A stretch of DNA of 45,344 nucleotides from Eubacteriales bacterium (GCA_030524585.1 JAUNGJ010000003.1:1-45344), one strand, 5' to 3'. Shown: positions 33,654 to 43,301, numbered from the stretch's first letter. Notes: generated by a model from the letters alone, not told the origin. Program-made: numbers and translations.

Positions 33654-35240
33654 TTACTCCTGCAAAGAAGTCTTCTTGGTAATTGTTACTGTCTCATTGT
33701 AGCATTCAAAAATGTCCTGAAGCTCTTTCTCACTCTGCTTCTTTGTGAATGCGCTTACGATTGGAACAATAATAAGTCCGCCGACCATCGCTACAACACC
33801 AGAATTGATGGATGATTTGAAGATATATCCAAGAATCGGTCCCCAACCGGTTACATCAATTCCTCCCAGTGTCACAACAAGCTGAAGAAGAGCAACTCCA
33901 CAGCCCCAGATGAAGCATACAACGGTAGAAGTTTTGGTAACACCTTTCCAGTACAGACCATACATAAATGGTGCAAGGAATGCTCCTGCTAATGCTCCCC
34001 ATGATACACCCATCATCTGTGCAATGAATGTAACCTCCGGATGTGCATCCTTGAAGATCGCAATCACAGCAGATACCAGAATGAAGAATACAATAAACAT
34101 ACGCATGACAGCCACCTGCTTCTGTTCTGTCATCTCCTTCTTAGATGCAGGTTTGATTACATCCAGAGTAAATGTGGAACTGGAGGTAAGTACCAGCGAG
34201 GACAGTGTTGACATCGATGCTGACAGTACCAGAACAATAACCACTGCGATTACCACTGAAGGCAGAGTAGAAAGCATCGTCGGCACAATTGTATCAAACA
34301 GCGGCTTTCCAGTCGCCTCATTAATCACAACTTTATCACTGTATAATCTTCCAAATCCGCCAAGGAAATAACATCCTCCTGCTACAATGATTGCAAATAC
34401 AGTAGAAATAACGGTTCCTTTATGAATATCTTTCTCACTCTTAATTGCATAAAACTTGCCAACCATCTGCGGAAGTCCCCATGTACCAAGAGAAGTGAGG
34501 ATAACTACAAACAGCAGTGCCAGCGGATCAGGTCCAAGAAATGCCGTATAGGCTCCCTGCCAGCCTGCATCGCCTGTCACAGAAGCAAGCGTCTTGGTTG
34601 CCTCCAGCAAACCGCCATTATCAACCAGAACGGCGCCAATTACTGCACAGATACCGAATAACATGATAATTCCCTGAATAAAATCATTGATTGCTGTCGC
34701 CATATATCCGCCGAAGATTACATAGACTCCGGTCAGTACAGCCATAATTGCAATAACTGCCCAGTAAGGAATATCAAATACCAATCCAAACAGACTGGAT
34801 AATCCATTATAAAGGGAAGCAGTATATGGAATCAGGAAAATAAATACAATGATTGAAGCTGCTACCTTAAGAGGAACAGAATCGAATCTCTTTCCAAAAA
34901 AGTCCGGCATTGTCTTTGCATCCAAATGCTGTGTCATAACACGGGTTCTTCTTCCCAATACGTTCCATGCCAGCAAAGAACCGATAAATGCATTGCCCAG
35001 GCCTGCCCACGTAGCCGCAAGTCCAAAGTTCCAGCCAAACTGACCTGCATATCCTACGAAAATAACTGCTGAAAAGTAGGACGTACCAAAGGCAAACGCT
35101 GTCAGCCACGGTCCTACGCCGCGCCCTCCCAGCACGAATCCATTTACATCCGTTGCATGCTTTCTTGAGTATACGCCTACATAAATCATTACGACGAAGA
35201 ACACAATAAGCATGATCACACATAATATTTCTTTTGACAT
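33654..35240 (-). CDS. Sodium:solute symporter (SSS family)
   Basis: A 528-residue membrane transporter with about 13 helices. The N-terminal GGRGVGPWLTAFAFGTSYFSAV, FGGYMATAINDFIQGIIML and the LSASMSTLSSLVLTSSSTF segment in helix 8, where the second sodium site lies, are diagnostic of the SSS family (PutP, PanF and relatives). It imports a small organic solute with Na+. The substrate cannot be assigned with confidence; proline or another amino acid is possible. It is monocistronic with a strong promoter carrying a palindrome between -35 and -10, and a second palindrome in its leader, so it is probably tightly regulated. Confidence 0.9.
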   Translation of the reverse strand: MSKEILCVIMLIVFFVVMIYVGVYSRKHATDVNGFVLGGRGVGPWLTAFAFGTSYFSAVIFVGYAGQFGWNFGLAATWAGLGNAFIGSLLAWNVLGRRTRVMTQHLDAKTMPDFFGKRFDSVPLKVAASIIVFIFLIPYTASLYNGLSSLFGLVFDIPYWAVIAIMAVLTGVYVIFGGYMATAINDFIQGIIMLFGICAVIGAVLVDNGGLLEATKTLASVTGDAGWQGAYTAFLGPDPLALLFVVILTSLGTWGLPQMVGKFYAIKSEKDIHKGTVISTVFAIIVAGGCYFLGGFGRLYSDKVVINEATGKPLFDTIVPTMLSTLPSVVIAVVIVLVLSASMSTLSSLVLTSSSTFTLDVIKPASKKEMTEQKQVAVMRMFIVFFILVSAVIAIFKDAHPEVTFIAQMMGVSWGALAGAFLAPFMYGLYWKGVTKTSTVVCFIWGCGVALLQLVVTLGGIDVTGWGPILGYIFKSSINSGVVAMVGGLIIVPIVSAFTKKQSEKELQDIFECYNETVTITKKTSLQE

Positions 35241-35302
35241 CTCTCATTCCCTCCAAGTCATTCATTTAAGTACTCGGCCCAAGTTCGTCACTTTAAACCG
35301 TT

Positions 35303-35316
35303 GCGCTTTAAAGCGC
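35303..35316. promoter_or_regulatory. 14-bp perfect palindrome in the symporter leader
   Basis: GCGCTTTAAAGCGC, just downstream of the predicted transcription start. CTTTAAA also recurs at 35291-35297. Operator or leader hairpin. Confidence 0.45.
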
Positions 35317-35332
35317 TAAAATTACCTTAAGT

Positions 35333-35361
35333 ATAGTAGCACATAATATCTTATGTGTCAA
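35333..35361 (-). promoter_or_regulatory. Promoter of the symporter gene with palindromic spacer
   Basis: TTGACA (35361-35356), a 17-bp spacer, TACTAT (35338-35333) on the minus strand. CACATAA (35340-35346) and TTATGTG (35351-35357) form a perfect inverted repeat filling the spacer, a classical repressor position. Confidence 0.75.
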
Positions 35362-35383
35362 CACGTTAGCAGAAAAAAAGAAA

Positions 35384-35427
35384 CAAAAAAAGCACGCTGC
35401 CTCAGGCTGTGAATCAGCGCGCCTTTT
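35384..35427 (-). terminator. Terminator of the ppk1-topB-hexapeptide operon
   Basis: On the minus strand GCGCGCTG (35422-35415), a 15-nt loop and CAGCGTGC (35399-35392) with one G-U pair, followed by seven T. It sits 12 nt after the last stop codon and directly before the symporter promoter. Confidence 0.75.
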
Positions 35428-35434
35428 ACAGAAA

Positions 35435-36103
35435 TTACTGTTTTTCTACGATTTCTCCCTGCTTCTTATAGATACTTCCCGCCGGGACAAATCCTCTGAC
35501 AGAAGACAGTGGATAAATATTACTGTGAGCGCCCACTACGCTCCCCGGATTTAATACCGTACCGCAGCCAACCTCCACTTCATCTCCGAGCATGGCTCCA
35601 AATTTCTTGATTCCGGTCTCAATATTTCCTTCCGGCGTCTTTACTACTACCAGTTTTTTGTCTGATTTTACATTAGAGGTAATGGAACCCGCACCCATAT
35701 GCGCCTTATATCCAAGAATGGAATCTCCGACATAATTGTAATGCGGTACCTGCACTTTATTAAACAGAATCACGTTCTTAAGCTCTGTGGAATTTCCTAC
35801 CACAGCGCCTTCGCCCACAATCGCATTTCCACGGATAAACGCACAGTGTCTCACTTCGGCATTCCTGCCGATGATGGCCGGTCCGTGAATATATGCCGAC
35901 TCAAATACCTTTGCAGATTTGGCAATCCATACATCATCTCCCACTTTTTCATACTCATCTTCAGAAAGTGAAGCTCCAAGCTCCAGAATGAATGCGCCAA
36001 TTTTCGGAAGCACTTCCCAGGGGTAGGTAGCGCCCTCAAAAATGTCCTTCGCGATGGTCTCCTCCAAAGTATACAATTCTTTTACTGTCAATTCTTTCAT
36101 CAT
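35435..36103 (-). CDS. Left-handed beta-helix (hexapeptide-repeat) protein, GlmU-C-like
   Basis: A 222-residue protein. Residues 1-55 are helical; 60-205 contain hexapeptide repeats of the left-handed beta-helix, such as IAKSAKVFESAYIHGPAIIG, and GEGAVVGNSTELKNVIL. GAGSITSNVKSDKKLV resembles the acetyl-CoA-binding region of GlmU C-terminal domains. No uridylyltransferase domain is present, so it is an acyl/acetyltransferase-like protein of unknown substrate. Its first ATG overlaps the topB stop codon (ATGA), indicating coupling; a second ATG follows directly and may also be used. Confidence 0.8.
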   Translation of the reverse strand: MMKELTVKELYTLEETIAKDIFEGATYPWEVLPKIGAFILELGASLSEDEYEKVGDDVWIAKSAKVFESAYIHGPAIIGRNAEVRHCAFIRGNAIVGEGAVVGNSTELKNVILFNKVQVPHYNYVGDSILGYKAHMGAGSITSNVKSDKKLVVVKTPEGNIETGIKKFGAMLGDEVEVGCGTVLNPGSVVGAHSNIYPLSSVRGFVPAGSIYKKQGEIVEKQ

Positions 36104-38184
36104 TTTTTCACTTCTTTCCTTTCCTGTTCCCTGTGATTTGAAGTACGCTTACGGGCAGTATTCTGTCTGCCCGGACGGGTATAAAATCTTGCCGCACGGT
36201 CATAGCATCCCCGCAGCTCATACTGGTTATTAAGTCCCAGCACGCCTCTGGTTCTGGATGTAATAAATGCTTCCAGCTTCACCATATACTCTTCCGATGT
36301 AATATCTCCATCTGCTACATAAGTAAGGCCTTTCTCCCAGCTTGCGGTAAGCTCCGGGTTAAGAAGAGACTTAATGGAATGATCTACTACATCGAAAATC
36401 ATCTCACCCTCCAGAGTAGGTGTCACAATCTGCGTTTTTTTGTTCAGCGCAAGATATTTGTTGTTAAACAATTTCTTAAGTATTTCTCCTCTGGTGGCAC
36501 TGGTTCCAATTCCGCTTCCCTTGATCTGCGCACGAAGTTCCTCGTCTTCAATCAGCTGTCCCGCATTTTCCATTGCAAGAATCAGTGATCCGGAATTATA
36601 CCGTTTCGGCGGAGAGGTCTTTCCTTCCTTGATCAAAAGCTCCGCAACCGGAAGCACCATTCCCTTGCGAAGAGCCTTTATCACCTCAAAAAGCCCTGCA
36701 TCCTCCGCAATAGAGGAATCCTCGTTCCAAGCCGTATCTTCGCCGGACTTTCCGTCTTTCTTCGGTTTTGGAACTCCAACTACCTTCAGATACCCTTCTT
36801 CTGCAAGCACCTTCAGACTCGCAAAGAATCGTTCTCCTTTCATATTTGTGACAACCGATACTTTCTGGTAAACCGCCGCCGGATAAAAAATACTCAGGAA
36901 TCGTCTGACAATCACATCATACACCCGGGCGGACAGCTGCGGCAGGCTCTTCAGCGCCCCAAGTCCCTGGCCAGTTGGTATGATCGCATAATGATCGGTA
37001 ATCTGCTTATCATTGACATATCTGCTCTTTGCAAGTCCCTTATGGCTTCCCATCGCCACAATATCATTTAAAAATGGCACAGCCGGCTCATATTTCATCA
37101 GGCCATTCAGATTCTTATGTATTTCCTTCGCAACCGCCGTAGACAGTACTCTGGCATCGGTTCTCGGATAGGTGACAAGCTTCTTCTCATACAGTTCCTG
37201 TACGATCCGAAGCGTCTCATCCGGACTAATCTTAAATCTCTTCGAGCACTCATTCTGAAGCTCTGCCAGGTTAAACAGAAGCGGCGGGTTCTTCTTTTCC
37301 TTCTTTCTCTCAACCGTCTCAATTCTGCACTGCAGTGGCTGCTCCTGCCCAAGAAAACGAATCAAATCCTCTGCATGGCGCTTTTCTTTAAATCCATTCT
37401 CCTTATACAGTGCCGGGGAACCAAAATATCTGGAACCCTCTACCGCTTTCCACTCGCCTTCCAGAATCTGCCCTCCCGCTTCCATCCTGCCAAGTACCCG
37501 GTAAAAGGGGGTCTCTACAAATTCCCGGATTTCCCGCTCCCTGCGGACTACCATGCCAAGTACGCAGGTCATGACCCGCCCTACGGATATAACGGAATAC
37601 TTTTTGTTCAGATAATTGGAAATACTGTTTCCGTATTTCAGGGTCAAAAGTCTTGAAAAATTAATTCCCATCAGATAATCTTCTTTGGCCCTCAGATAGG
37701 CAGAAGCCGACAGATTATCATATTCGGATAAATCTTTAGCCTCCCGGATTCCACGAAGAATCTCTTCTTCCGTCTGGGAGTCGATCCAGACCCTGAGCCG
37801 TCTCTTTCCACGAACCTCTGCCATCTGTTCTACCAGCCGGTAGATATATTCTCCCTCCCGTCCCGAGTCGGTACACACATAAATCGTATCCACATCCGGA
37901 CGGTTTAAAAGCCCTGATACGATCCGGAACTGATTTGCGACTCCGGGAATTACTTCATACTTGAACTCTTTCGGTAAAAACGGCAGAGTCTCCAGACTCC
38001 ACCGTTTGTATTTTTCATCATAGACCTCCGGATAACTCATTGTAACCAGATGTCCAACGCACCATGTCACAATGCTCTCTTCTGATTCCAGATATCCGTC
38101 GCCACGCTTTGTCTTTAAGTGCAGCGCCTTGGCAAACTCCTGCGCCACACTCGGTTTCTCGGCTATATATAGCGATTTTCCCAT
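36100..38184 (-). CDS. topB: DNA topoisomerase III
   Basis: A 694-residue type IA topoisomerase that decatenates and relaxes DNA. The Toprim domain starts KSLYIAEKPSVAQEFAKAL and holds CTDSGREGEYIYRL (104-117) with the metal-binding acidic residues. The nucleophilic tyrosine is Y339 in LVTYPRTDARVLS. FNLAELQNECSKRFKISPDETL precedes it. The strand-passage gate motif reads SVGRVMTCVLG, where most relatives have a Gln and Pro. There is no C-terminal zinc finger; the tail is basic. TTGGAGA precedes the ATG. It is 16 nt after ppk1 and overlaps the next gene. Confidence 0.95.
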   Translation of the reverse strand: MGKSLYIAEKPSVAQEFAKALHLKTKRGDGYLESEESIVTWCVGHLVTMSYPEVYDEKYKRWSLETLPFLPKEFKYEVIPGVANQFRIVSGLLNRPDVDTIYVCTDSGREGEYIYRLVEQMAEVRGKRRLRVWIDSQTEEEILRGIREAKDLSEYDNLSASAYLRAKEDYLMGINFSRLLTLKYGNSISNYLNKKYSVISVGRVMTCVLGMVVRREREIREFVETPFYRVLGRMEAGGQILEGEWKAVEGSRYFGSPALYKENGFKEKRHAEDLIRFLGQEQPLQCRIETVERKKEKKNPPLLFNLAELQNECSKRFKISPDETLRIVQELYEKKLVTYPRTDARVLSTAVAKEIHKNLNGLMKYEPAVPFLNDIVAMGSHKGLAKSRYVNDKQITDHYAIIPTGQGLGALKSLPQLSARVYDVIVRRFLSIFYPAAVYQKVSVVTNMKGERFFASLKVLAEEGYLKVVGVPKPKKDGKSGEDTAWNEDSSIAEDAGLFEVIKALRKGMVLPVAELLIKEGKTSPPKRYNSGSLILAMENAGQLIEDEELRAQIKGSGIGTSATRGEILKKLFNNKYLALNKKTQIVTPTLEGEMIFDVVDHSIKSLLNPELTASWEKGLTYVADGDITSEEYMVKLEAFITSRTRGVLGLNNQYELRGCYDRAARFYTRPGRQNTARKRTSNHREQERKEVKK

Positions 38185-38200
38185 AAATAGTCTCCAATCT

Positions 38201-40303
38201 CTATCTTTTTAGTCGGTCTCTTAATCTTCCAAGCAAGGTGGGCCGCTGTTCCGGAATCACTTTCTTTGCAAAAACAGCTTCCTTCATAAAACGTTCCTGC
38301 GCATTTACAAATGGTTCCTTCTGTTCCTTCTTAATATAATTGCCGTCGTTTTGAAGAACCCGGGCCTTCACATTGTCTGCGAGCATAATATCCAGATAAT
38401 GGTTAATCTGATGCTTCACCTGCTGGTTCAGAATCGGACATGCAACCTCCACACGCTTTTCCGTATTTCTCGTCATCATATCCGCTGAGCCGATATAAAG
38501 CTTCTGGCTCTCGCCGGTTCCAAAACTAAAGATTCTTGGATGCTCTAAAAATCTTCCGACAATGCTGCTGACCGTCAGATTATCCGTATATCCTTCCACT
38601 CCCGGAAGTATACAGCATATTCCCCTGACAAGCAAGTCAATCTTCACTCCGGCCTGGGATGCCTCACATACTTTCTCGATAAAATCCGTATCTGTAACTG
38701 AGTTCATCTTCATAATAATTCTGCCCGCCGAACCTTTGGCAATCTCTTCATCCATAAGCTCCAGTACCTTCGGCTTCAGACTGGTCGGAGACACGATCAA
38801 ATGCCGGTAAATTCCATCCAGATTGCTAATCGACATATTCTTAAAGAAGGTAGCGGCATCCTCGCCAATCTCCCGGTTTCCGGTCATAAGAGACAAATCC
38901 GTATACATAGCCGCTGTCTTTTCGTTATAATTGCCAGTACCAATCTGCGTAATATACTGAATGTCATTTCGGTTCCGATAGGTGATAAGGCAGATCTTAG
39001 AGTGCACTTTATATCCTTCAAATCCGTAGATCACACGACACCCAGCTTCTTCCAGACGCTCGGACCAATCAATATTGTTCTGCTCATCAAATCTTGCCCG
39101 AAGCTCGATCAGTACCGTAACCTCCTTGCCATTTTCCGCCGCTGCGCACAGGTATTCAACCAGCCTTGCTTTTTTTGCCAGCCGATAGATGGTAATCTTA
39201 ATGGTCAGTACGCTCGAATCATAGGCGGCTTCCTTAATGAGCCGAAGAAACGGCTCCATACTCTCAAAAGGATAGAACAGCAGAATATCATTTCTCTTGA
39301 CCTGCTTAATGATACTTCCCTCCTGCACGAATCGGGATTCCTGCGGAGTAAAGGGCTTATCCGTCAGCGACCGTTTCATAGAATCCGGAAGATTGCCGGC
39401 AATTGCGAAGGCATAATCCAGCTTCATCGGCATCTTGGTGCGGAAAATCTGTTCTTTTTTGATATTGAATTTTTCACAGAAATATTTCTCGTTCTCTGCC
39501 GAAAGCTTCTCTGCCGTCTCCAGACGGACAACCGCCATTCTCCTTCTCTTATGAAGGGTCTGTTTCATACGATACCGGAAGTCATCGTTGATCTCTAACG
39601 CTTCATCATCCGGAGTGATATCCGCATTTCTGGTCACACAGATATAATTCCGATCGGTAATCTCATATCTCAGGAATATCAGATCCAGGTGCTCCATGAT
39701 TACCTTCTCCATGCGGATATAGCGAATATCATGTCCCGGAAGATATAAAATATTTGATACGTACTGGGGAACCGGCACAAGGCCTAGCTTTGTCTTACTG
39801 CCCTGTCTTAAGTTCGCTGTCACGTAGATCTCCTTATTCAGCAAATGAGGAAACGGATGGTTGGCATCCACAATCTGCGGAGACAGAACCGGAAGTATCT
39901 GATCCTTGAAATATTTCTTCACATACTTCTTCTCACTCTGTTCCAGCGCTTTAAAGTCCAGACCACACACACCATAAGGGGACAGCTGCTTCTTAATATC
40001 AGAATAGGTCTTATCCCGTTCTTTATACAGAGGCGCCACAGCTTTATAGATTGCATCCAGCTGCTCCATCGGTGTCATGCCTGAACGACTGTCAATTGCC
40101 TTCGGATCAGCGGCTGCCATGTCAAACAGACTTCCCACCCTGATCATGAAGAATTCGTCCAGATTGCTGGTGAATATTGCCACAAACTTCATTCTCTCCA
40201 GAAGAGGCACTGTCTGATCCTGAGCCTCCTCAAGTACCCTGTGGTTAAACTTCAGCCAGGACAGCTCCCTGTTCTGCGTATAATTTAAAATGTCTTCCCG
40301 CAT
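38201..40303 (-). CDS. ppk1: Polyphosphate kinase 1
   Basis: A 700-residue enzyme that reversibly polymerises the gamma-phosphate of ATP into polyphosphate. The N-terminal domain starts NRELSWLKFNHRVLEEA. The first phospholipase-D-like domain contains the autophosphorylated histidine in GYKVHSKICLITYR, and ARFDEQNNIDWSERLEEAG is typical. Later ITQIGTGNYNEKTA and LIVSPTSLKP segments and the C-terminal RKVEVACPIL-like NTEKRVEVACPIL complete the fold. Length is standard. It leads the ppk1-topB-hexapeptide run; an AACAGC/GCTGTT hairpin (40331-40351) lies in its leader. Confidence 0.96.
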   Translation of the reverse strand: MREDILNYTQNRELSWLKFNHRVLEEAQDQTVPLLERMKFVAIFTSNLDEFFMIRVGSLFDMAAADPKAIDSRSGMTPMEQLDAIYKAVAPLYKERDKTYSDIKKQLSPYGVCGLDFKALEQSEKKYVKKYFKDQILPVLSPQIVDANHPFPHLLNKEIYVTANLRQGSKTKLGLVPVPQYVSNILYLPGHDIRYIRMEKVIMEHLDLIFLRYEITDRNYICVTRNADITPDDEALEINDDFRYRMKQTLHKRRRMAVVRLETAEKLSAENEKYFCEKFNIKKEQIFRTKMPMKLDYAFAIAGNLPDSMKRSLTDKPFTPQESRFVQEGSIIKQVKRNDILLFYPFESMEPFLRLIKEAAYDSSVLTIKITIYRLAKKARLVEYLCAAAENGKEVTVLIELRARFDEQNNIDWSERLEEAGCRVIYGFEGYKVHSKICLITYRNRNDIQYITQIGTGNYNEKTAAMYTDLSLMTGNREIGEDAATFFKNMSISNLDGIYRHLIVSPTSLKPKVLELMDEEIAKGSAGRIIMKMNSVTDTDFIEKVCEASQAGVKIDLLVRGICCILPGVEGYTDNLTVSSIVGRFLEHPRIFSFGTGESQKLYIGSADMMTRNTEKRVEVACPILNQQVKHQINHYLDIMLADNVKARVLQNDGNYIKKEQKEPFVNAQERFMKEAVFAKKVIPEQRPTLLGRLRDRLKR

Positions 40304-40546
40304 CTTCTCAATACTCCTTTTATTCAGATAAACAGCCTGTTCACTGCTGTTTCCGGCTTAGACATGCAGCTCGGACCTGCCGCCAGTGCAGCTTCCGAAC
40401 ACATAGCTAAGTTATTATAATATATTATATACTTGTTTTCTTGCTATTTCCATGCTTTTTTGATAAGATTGTCTGCGAACGCTAATGAATACGCTATATA
40501 AATTATGACAATAACAGCCAAATAAGAAAAGGAGGAATCAGATTAT

Positions 40547-42181
40547 ATGATCAGTACAAGCAATATTACTCTGCGTGTTGGTAAAAAAGCTCTTTTCGAA
40601 GATGTAAGCATCAAGTTTACCGAAGGCAACTGCTACGGATTGATTGGCGCCAACGGAGCCGGCAAATCTACATTTCTAAAGATTCTGTCCGGTCATCTGG
40701 AACCAACAGGCGGCGAGGTCATCATCACGCCAGGTGAGCGGCTTTCTTTCCTGCAGCAGGATCATTTTAAATATGATGAATATATGGTGCTCGATACAGT
40801 TATCATGGGCAATGCTAGGCTATATGAAATCATGAAAGAGAAGGAAGCTATTTATGCAAAAGAAGATTTCACTGACGAGGATGGTATCAAAGCCAGTGAA
40901 TTGGAAGGGGAATTTGCCGAGATGAACGGATGGGAAGCAGAATCGGATGCAGCCAGTCTGCTAAATGGCCTTGGAATCGGCACTGAACTTCATTATGCAC
41001 TGATGAAAGACTTAGGCGGTTCAGAAAAGGTCAAGGTTCTTCTTGCCCAGGCACTGTTTGGCAATCCAGATATTCTGCTTCTGGATGAGCCAACCAACCA
41101 TTTGGATCTGGACGCTATCGGATGGCTGGAAGAATTTCTGATTAATTTTGACAATACCGTGATCGTCGTATCCCATGACCGTTATTTTCTGAATAAGGTC
41201 TGTACCCAGATTGCGGATATTGATTACGGAAAAATCAAACTATATGCCGGCAATTATGATTTCTGGTATGAATCCAGCCAGCTTTTAATCCGCCAGATGA
41301 AGGAGGCCAATAAGAAAAAGGAAGAAAAAATCAAAGAGCTGCAGGAATTTATTTCCCGGTTCAGCGCCAACGCCTCTAAATCCAAGCAGGCAACATCCAG
41401 AAAGCGTGCCCTGGAAAAAATTCAGCTGGACGATATTCAGCCTTCCAGCCGTAAGTATCCCTATATTAATTTTACTCCGAATCGAAGCATCGGAAATGAA
41501 GTGCTTACAGTCGACAGCTTAAGCAAGACCATCGACGGAGAAAAGATTCTGGATAATATCAGTTTTACTCTGGGACATGATGATAAGGTTGCTTTTGTAG
41601 GCGGCAACGAGCTTGCCAAGACTACCCTGTTCCAGATCCTTATGGGCGAGATGGAACCGGATGAGGGAACCTACAAGTGGGGTGTAACCACCTCTCAGGC
41701 ATACTTCCCTCTGGACAGCGGCAGTGAATTTGATAACGATGACACCATCGTAGAATGGCTGACCCAGTATTCTGAAATCAAGGATGTAACCTATGTACGC
41801 GGTTTTCTAGGCAGAATGCTCTTCGGAGGCGATGACGGCATCAAGAAAGTCCGGGTACTTTCCGGCGGCGAGAAGGTTCGGTGCCTTCTGTCCAAGATGA
41901 TGATCTCCGGCGCAAATGTGCTGCTCTTTGACGAGCCAACCAACCATCTGGATATGGAATCTATTACTGCTTTGAATAACGGTATGATCAAATTCCCAGG
42001 AGTTATTCTTTTCACCTCCCGGGACCATCAGATTGTGCAGACCACAGCTAATAGGATTATGGAAATTGTTCCGGGCGGCAGACTGATCGATAAGATTACT
42101 ACTTACGATGAATATCTTGCCAGTGATGAAATGGCAAGAAAACGCCAGACCTACAGTATACAAAATGAAGAGGATGACTAA
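40547..42181 (+). CDS. ABC-F family ATPase (YkpA/YbiT branch)
   Basis: A 544-residue soluble protein with two ABC domains and no membrane part. Domain 1 has Walker A GANGAGKST, Walker B LLLDEPTNHLDLD and the switch VSHDRYFL. A charged linker with KKKEEKIKELQEF and KSKQATSRKRALEKI follows. Domain 2 retains LSGGEKVR and LLFDEPTNHLDME, but its Walker A reads GGNELAKTT (352-360), lacking the central glycines, and the switch is TSRDHQI instead of SHDR. ABC-F proteins act on ribosomes; this branch resembles YkpA/YbiT and is not obviously an antibiotic-resistance type. AAGGAGG precedes the ATG. It is divergent from ppk1. Confidence 0.9.
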   Translation: MISTSNITLRVGKKALFEDVSIKFTEGNCYGLIGANGAGKSTFLKILSGHLEPTGGEVIITPGERLSFLQQDHFKYDEYMVLDTVIMGNARLYEIMKEKEAIYAKEDFTDEDGIKASELEGEFAEMNGWEAESDAASLLNGLGIGTELHYALMKDLGGSEKVKVLLAQALFGNPDILLLDEPTNHLDLDAIGWLEEFLINFDNTVIVVSHDRYFLNKVCTQIADIDYGKIKLYAGNYDFWYESSQLLIRQMKEANKKKEEKIKELQEFISRFSANASKSKQATSRKRALEKIQLDDIQPSSRKYPYINFTPNRSIGNEVLTVDSLSKTIDGEKILDNISFTLGHDDKVAFVGGNELAKTTLFQILMGEMEPDEGTYKWGVTTSQAYFPLDSGSEFDNDDTIVEWLTQYSEIKDVTYVRGFLGRMLFGGDDGIKKVRVLSGGEKVRCLLSKMMISGANVLLFDEPTNHLDMESITALNNGMIKFPGVILFTSRDHQIVQTTANRIMEIVPGGRLIDKITTYDEYLASDEMARKRQTYSIQNEEDD

Positions 42182-42203
42182 GCCGGGCTTAGTCATCCTC
42201 TTC
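42167..42203. terminator. Terminator overlapping the 3' end of the ABC-F gene
   Basis: An 18-bp arm (42167-42184, starting GAAGAGGATG) and its exact reverse complement (42186-42203) flank one central G. The left arm encodes the last EEDD residues and the stop codon. A pyrimidine-rich CTTTCTTC stretch follows. It also lies 13 nt past the convergent asd stop. Confidence 0.75.
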
Positions 42204-42215
42204 TTTCTTCTCAGA

Positions 42216-43301
42216 CTACTTCTTTTCAATATAACCTTTTGCAACCAGGGTCTCTGCACAGAGTACAGCGCCGCCTGCAGCGCCACGAACTGTATTGTGG
42301 GACAGCCCGATAAACTTATAGTCATACATACTGTCCTCCCGGAGACGCCCAATGGAAACGCCCATGCCATTCTCATAATCCACATCCATTTTAACCTGCG
42401 GACGATTATCCTCCTCCAGATACTGGATAAACTGCTTCGGCGCGCTTGGAAGCTCTGCCTCCTGTGGGAAGCCCCTGAAATTCTTCAGTGCTTCGATCAG
42501 CTGTTCTTTCGTCGGCTTCTTCTCAAAATTAATGAAAACAGCCGCTGTATGACCGTTCAGCACTGGAACGCGGATACACTGACAGGTAATCTTTGGAAGC
42601 TCTGCCTTCACAATCTGTCCATTCTCCACCTTACCAAGAACGCGAAGAGGCTCCTGCTCGCTCTTTTCTTCTTCACCGCCAATATACGGAATAATATTCT
42701 CTATCATCTCCGGCCAATCCTTAAAGGTCTTGCCTGCTCCGGAAATCGCCTGATATGTGGTAACAACCAGCTCCTTTGGTCCAAACTCCTTCCATGCAGC
42801 CAGACAGGGTGCATAGCTCTGGATAGAGCAGTTCGGCTTTACTGCAATAAACCCGCGCGTTGTACCGAGGCGTTCTTTCTGAGCAGCGATAACATCGAAA
42901 TGCTGTGGATTGATCTCCGGAACTACCATCGGAACATCCGGAGTCCATCTGTGCGCACTGTTATTAGACACAACCGGCGTCTCTGTCTTAGCGTATTCCT
43001 CTTCGATTGCACGAATCTCATCCTTCGTCATATCGACTGCACTGAATACAAAATCAACAGTAGAAGCAACCTTCTCTACCTCACTTACGTTCAGTACAAC
43101 CAGATTTTTCACCGCCTCCGGCATTGGTGTGGTCATCTTCCAGCGACCGCCCACTGCCTCTTCATAGGTTTTGCCTGCAGATCTCGCACTTGCCGCTACC
43201 GTCACAACCTCAAACCAGGGATGGTTCTCAAGGAGAGAAATGAATCTCTGTCCTACCATACCTGTTGCTCCCAAAATACCAACTCTTAACCTCTGTTCCA
43301 T
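42216..43301 (-). CDS. asd: Aspartate-semialdehyde dehydrogenase (archaeal/fungal type)
   Basis: A 361-residue NADPH-dependent enzyme converting aspartyl phosphate to aspartate semialdehyde in lysine, threonine and methionine synthesis. The Rossmann motif is [13 protein letters not shown], the catalytic cysteine is in [10 protein letters not shown], and the active-site histidine lies in [11 protein letters not shown]. The [10 protein letters not shown] and [10 protein letters not shown] segments and the length place it with the archaeal/fungal-type ASADH rather than the shorter E. coli or Bacillus types. The ATG at 43301 is chosen over the one at 43334 because AGGAGG serves it and the longer form would overlap argH. 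It is 22 nt downstream of argH. Confidence 0.93.
   Translation of the reverse strand: MEQRLRVGILGATGMVGQRFISLLENHPWFEVVTVAASARSAGKTYEEAVGGRWKMTTPMPEAVKNLVVLNVSEVEKVASTVDFVFSAVDMTKDEIRAIEEEYAKTETPVVSNNSAHRWTPDVPMVVPEINPQHFDVIAAQKERLGTTRGFIAVKPNCSIQSYAPCLAAWKEFGPKELVVTTYQAISGAGKTFKDWPEMIENIIPYIGGEEEKSEQEPLRVLGKVENGQIVKAELPKITCQCIRVPVLNGHTAAVFINFEKKPTKEQLIEALKNFRGFPQEAELPSAPKQFIQYLEEDNRPQVKMDVDYENGMGVSIGRLREDSMYDYKFIGLSHNTVRGAAGGAVLCAETLVAKGYIEKK

Noticed and set aside
42108-43289. 393-codon open frame on the plus strand
   Set aside because: Antisense to asd and overlapping the end of the ABC-F gene and its terminator; composition is that of a shadow frame.
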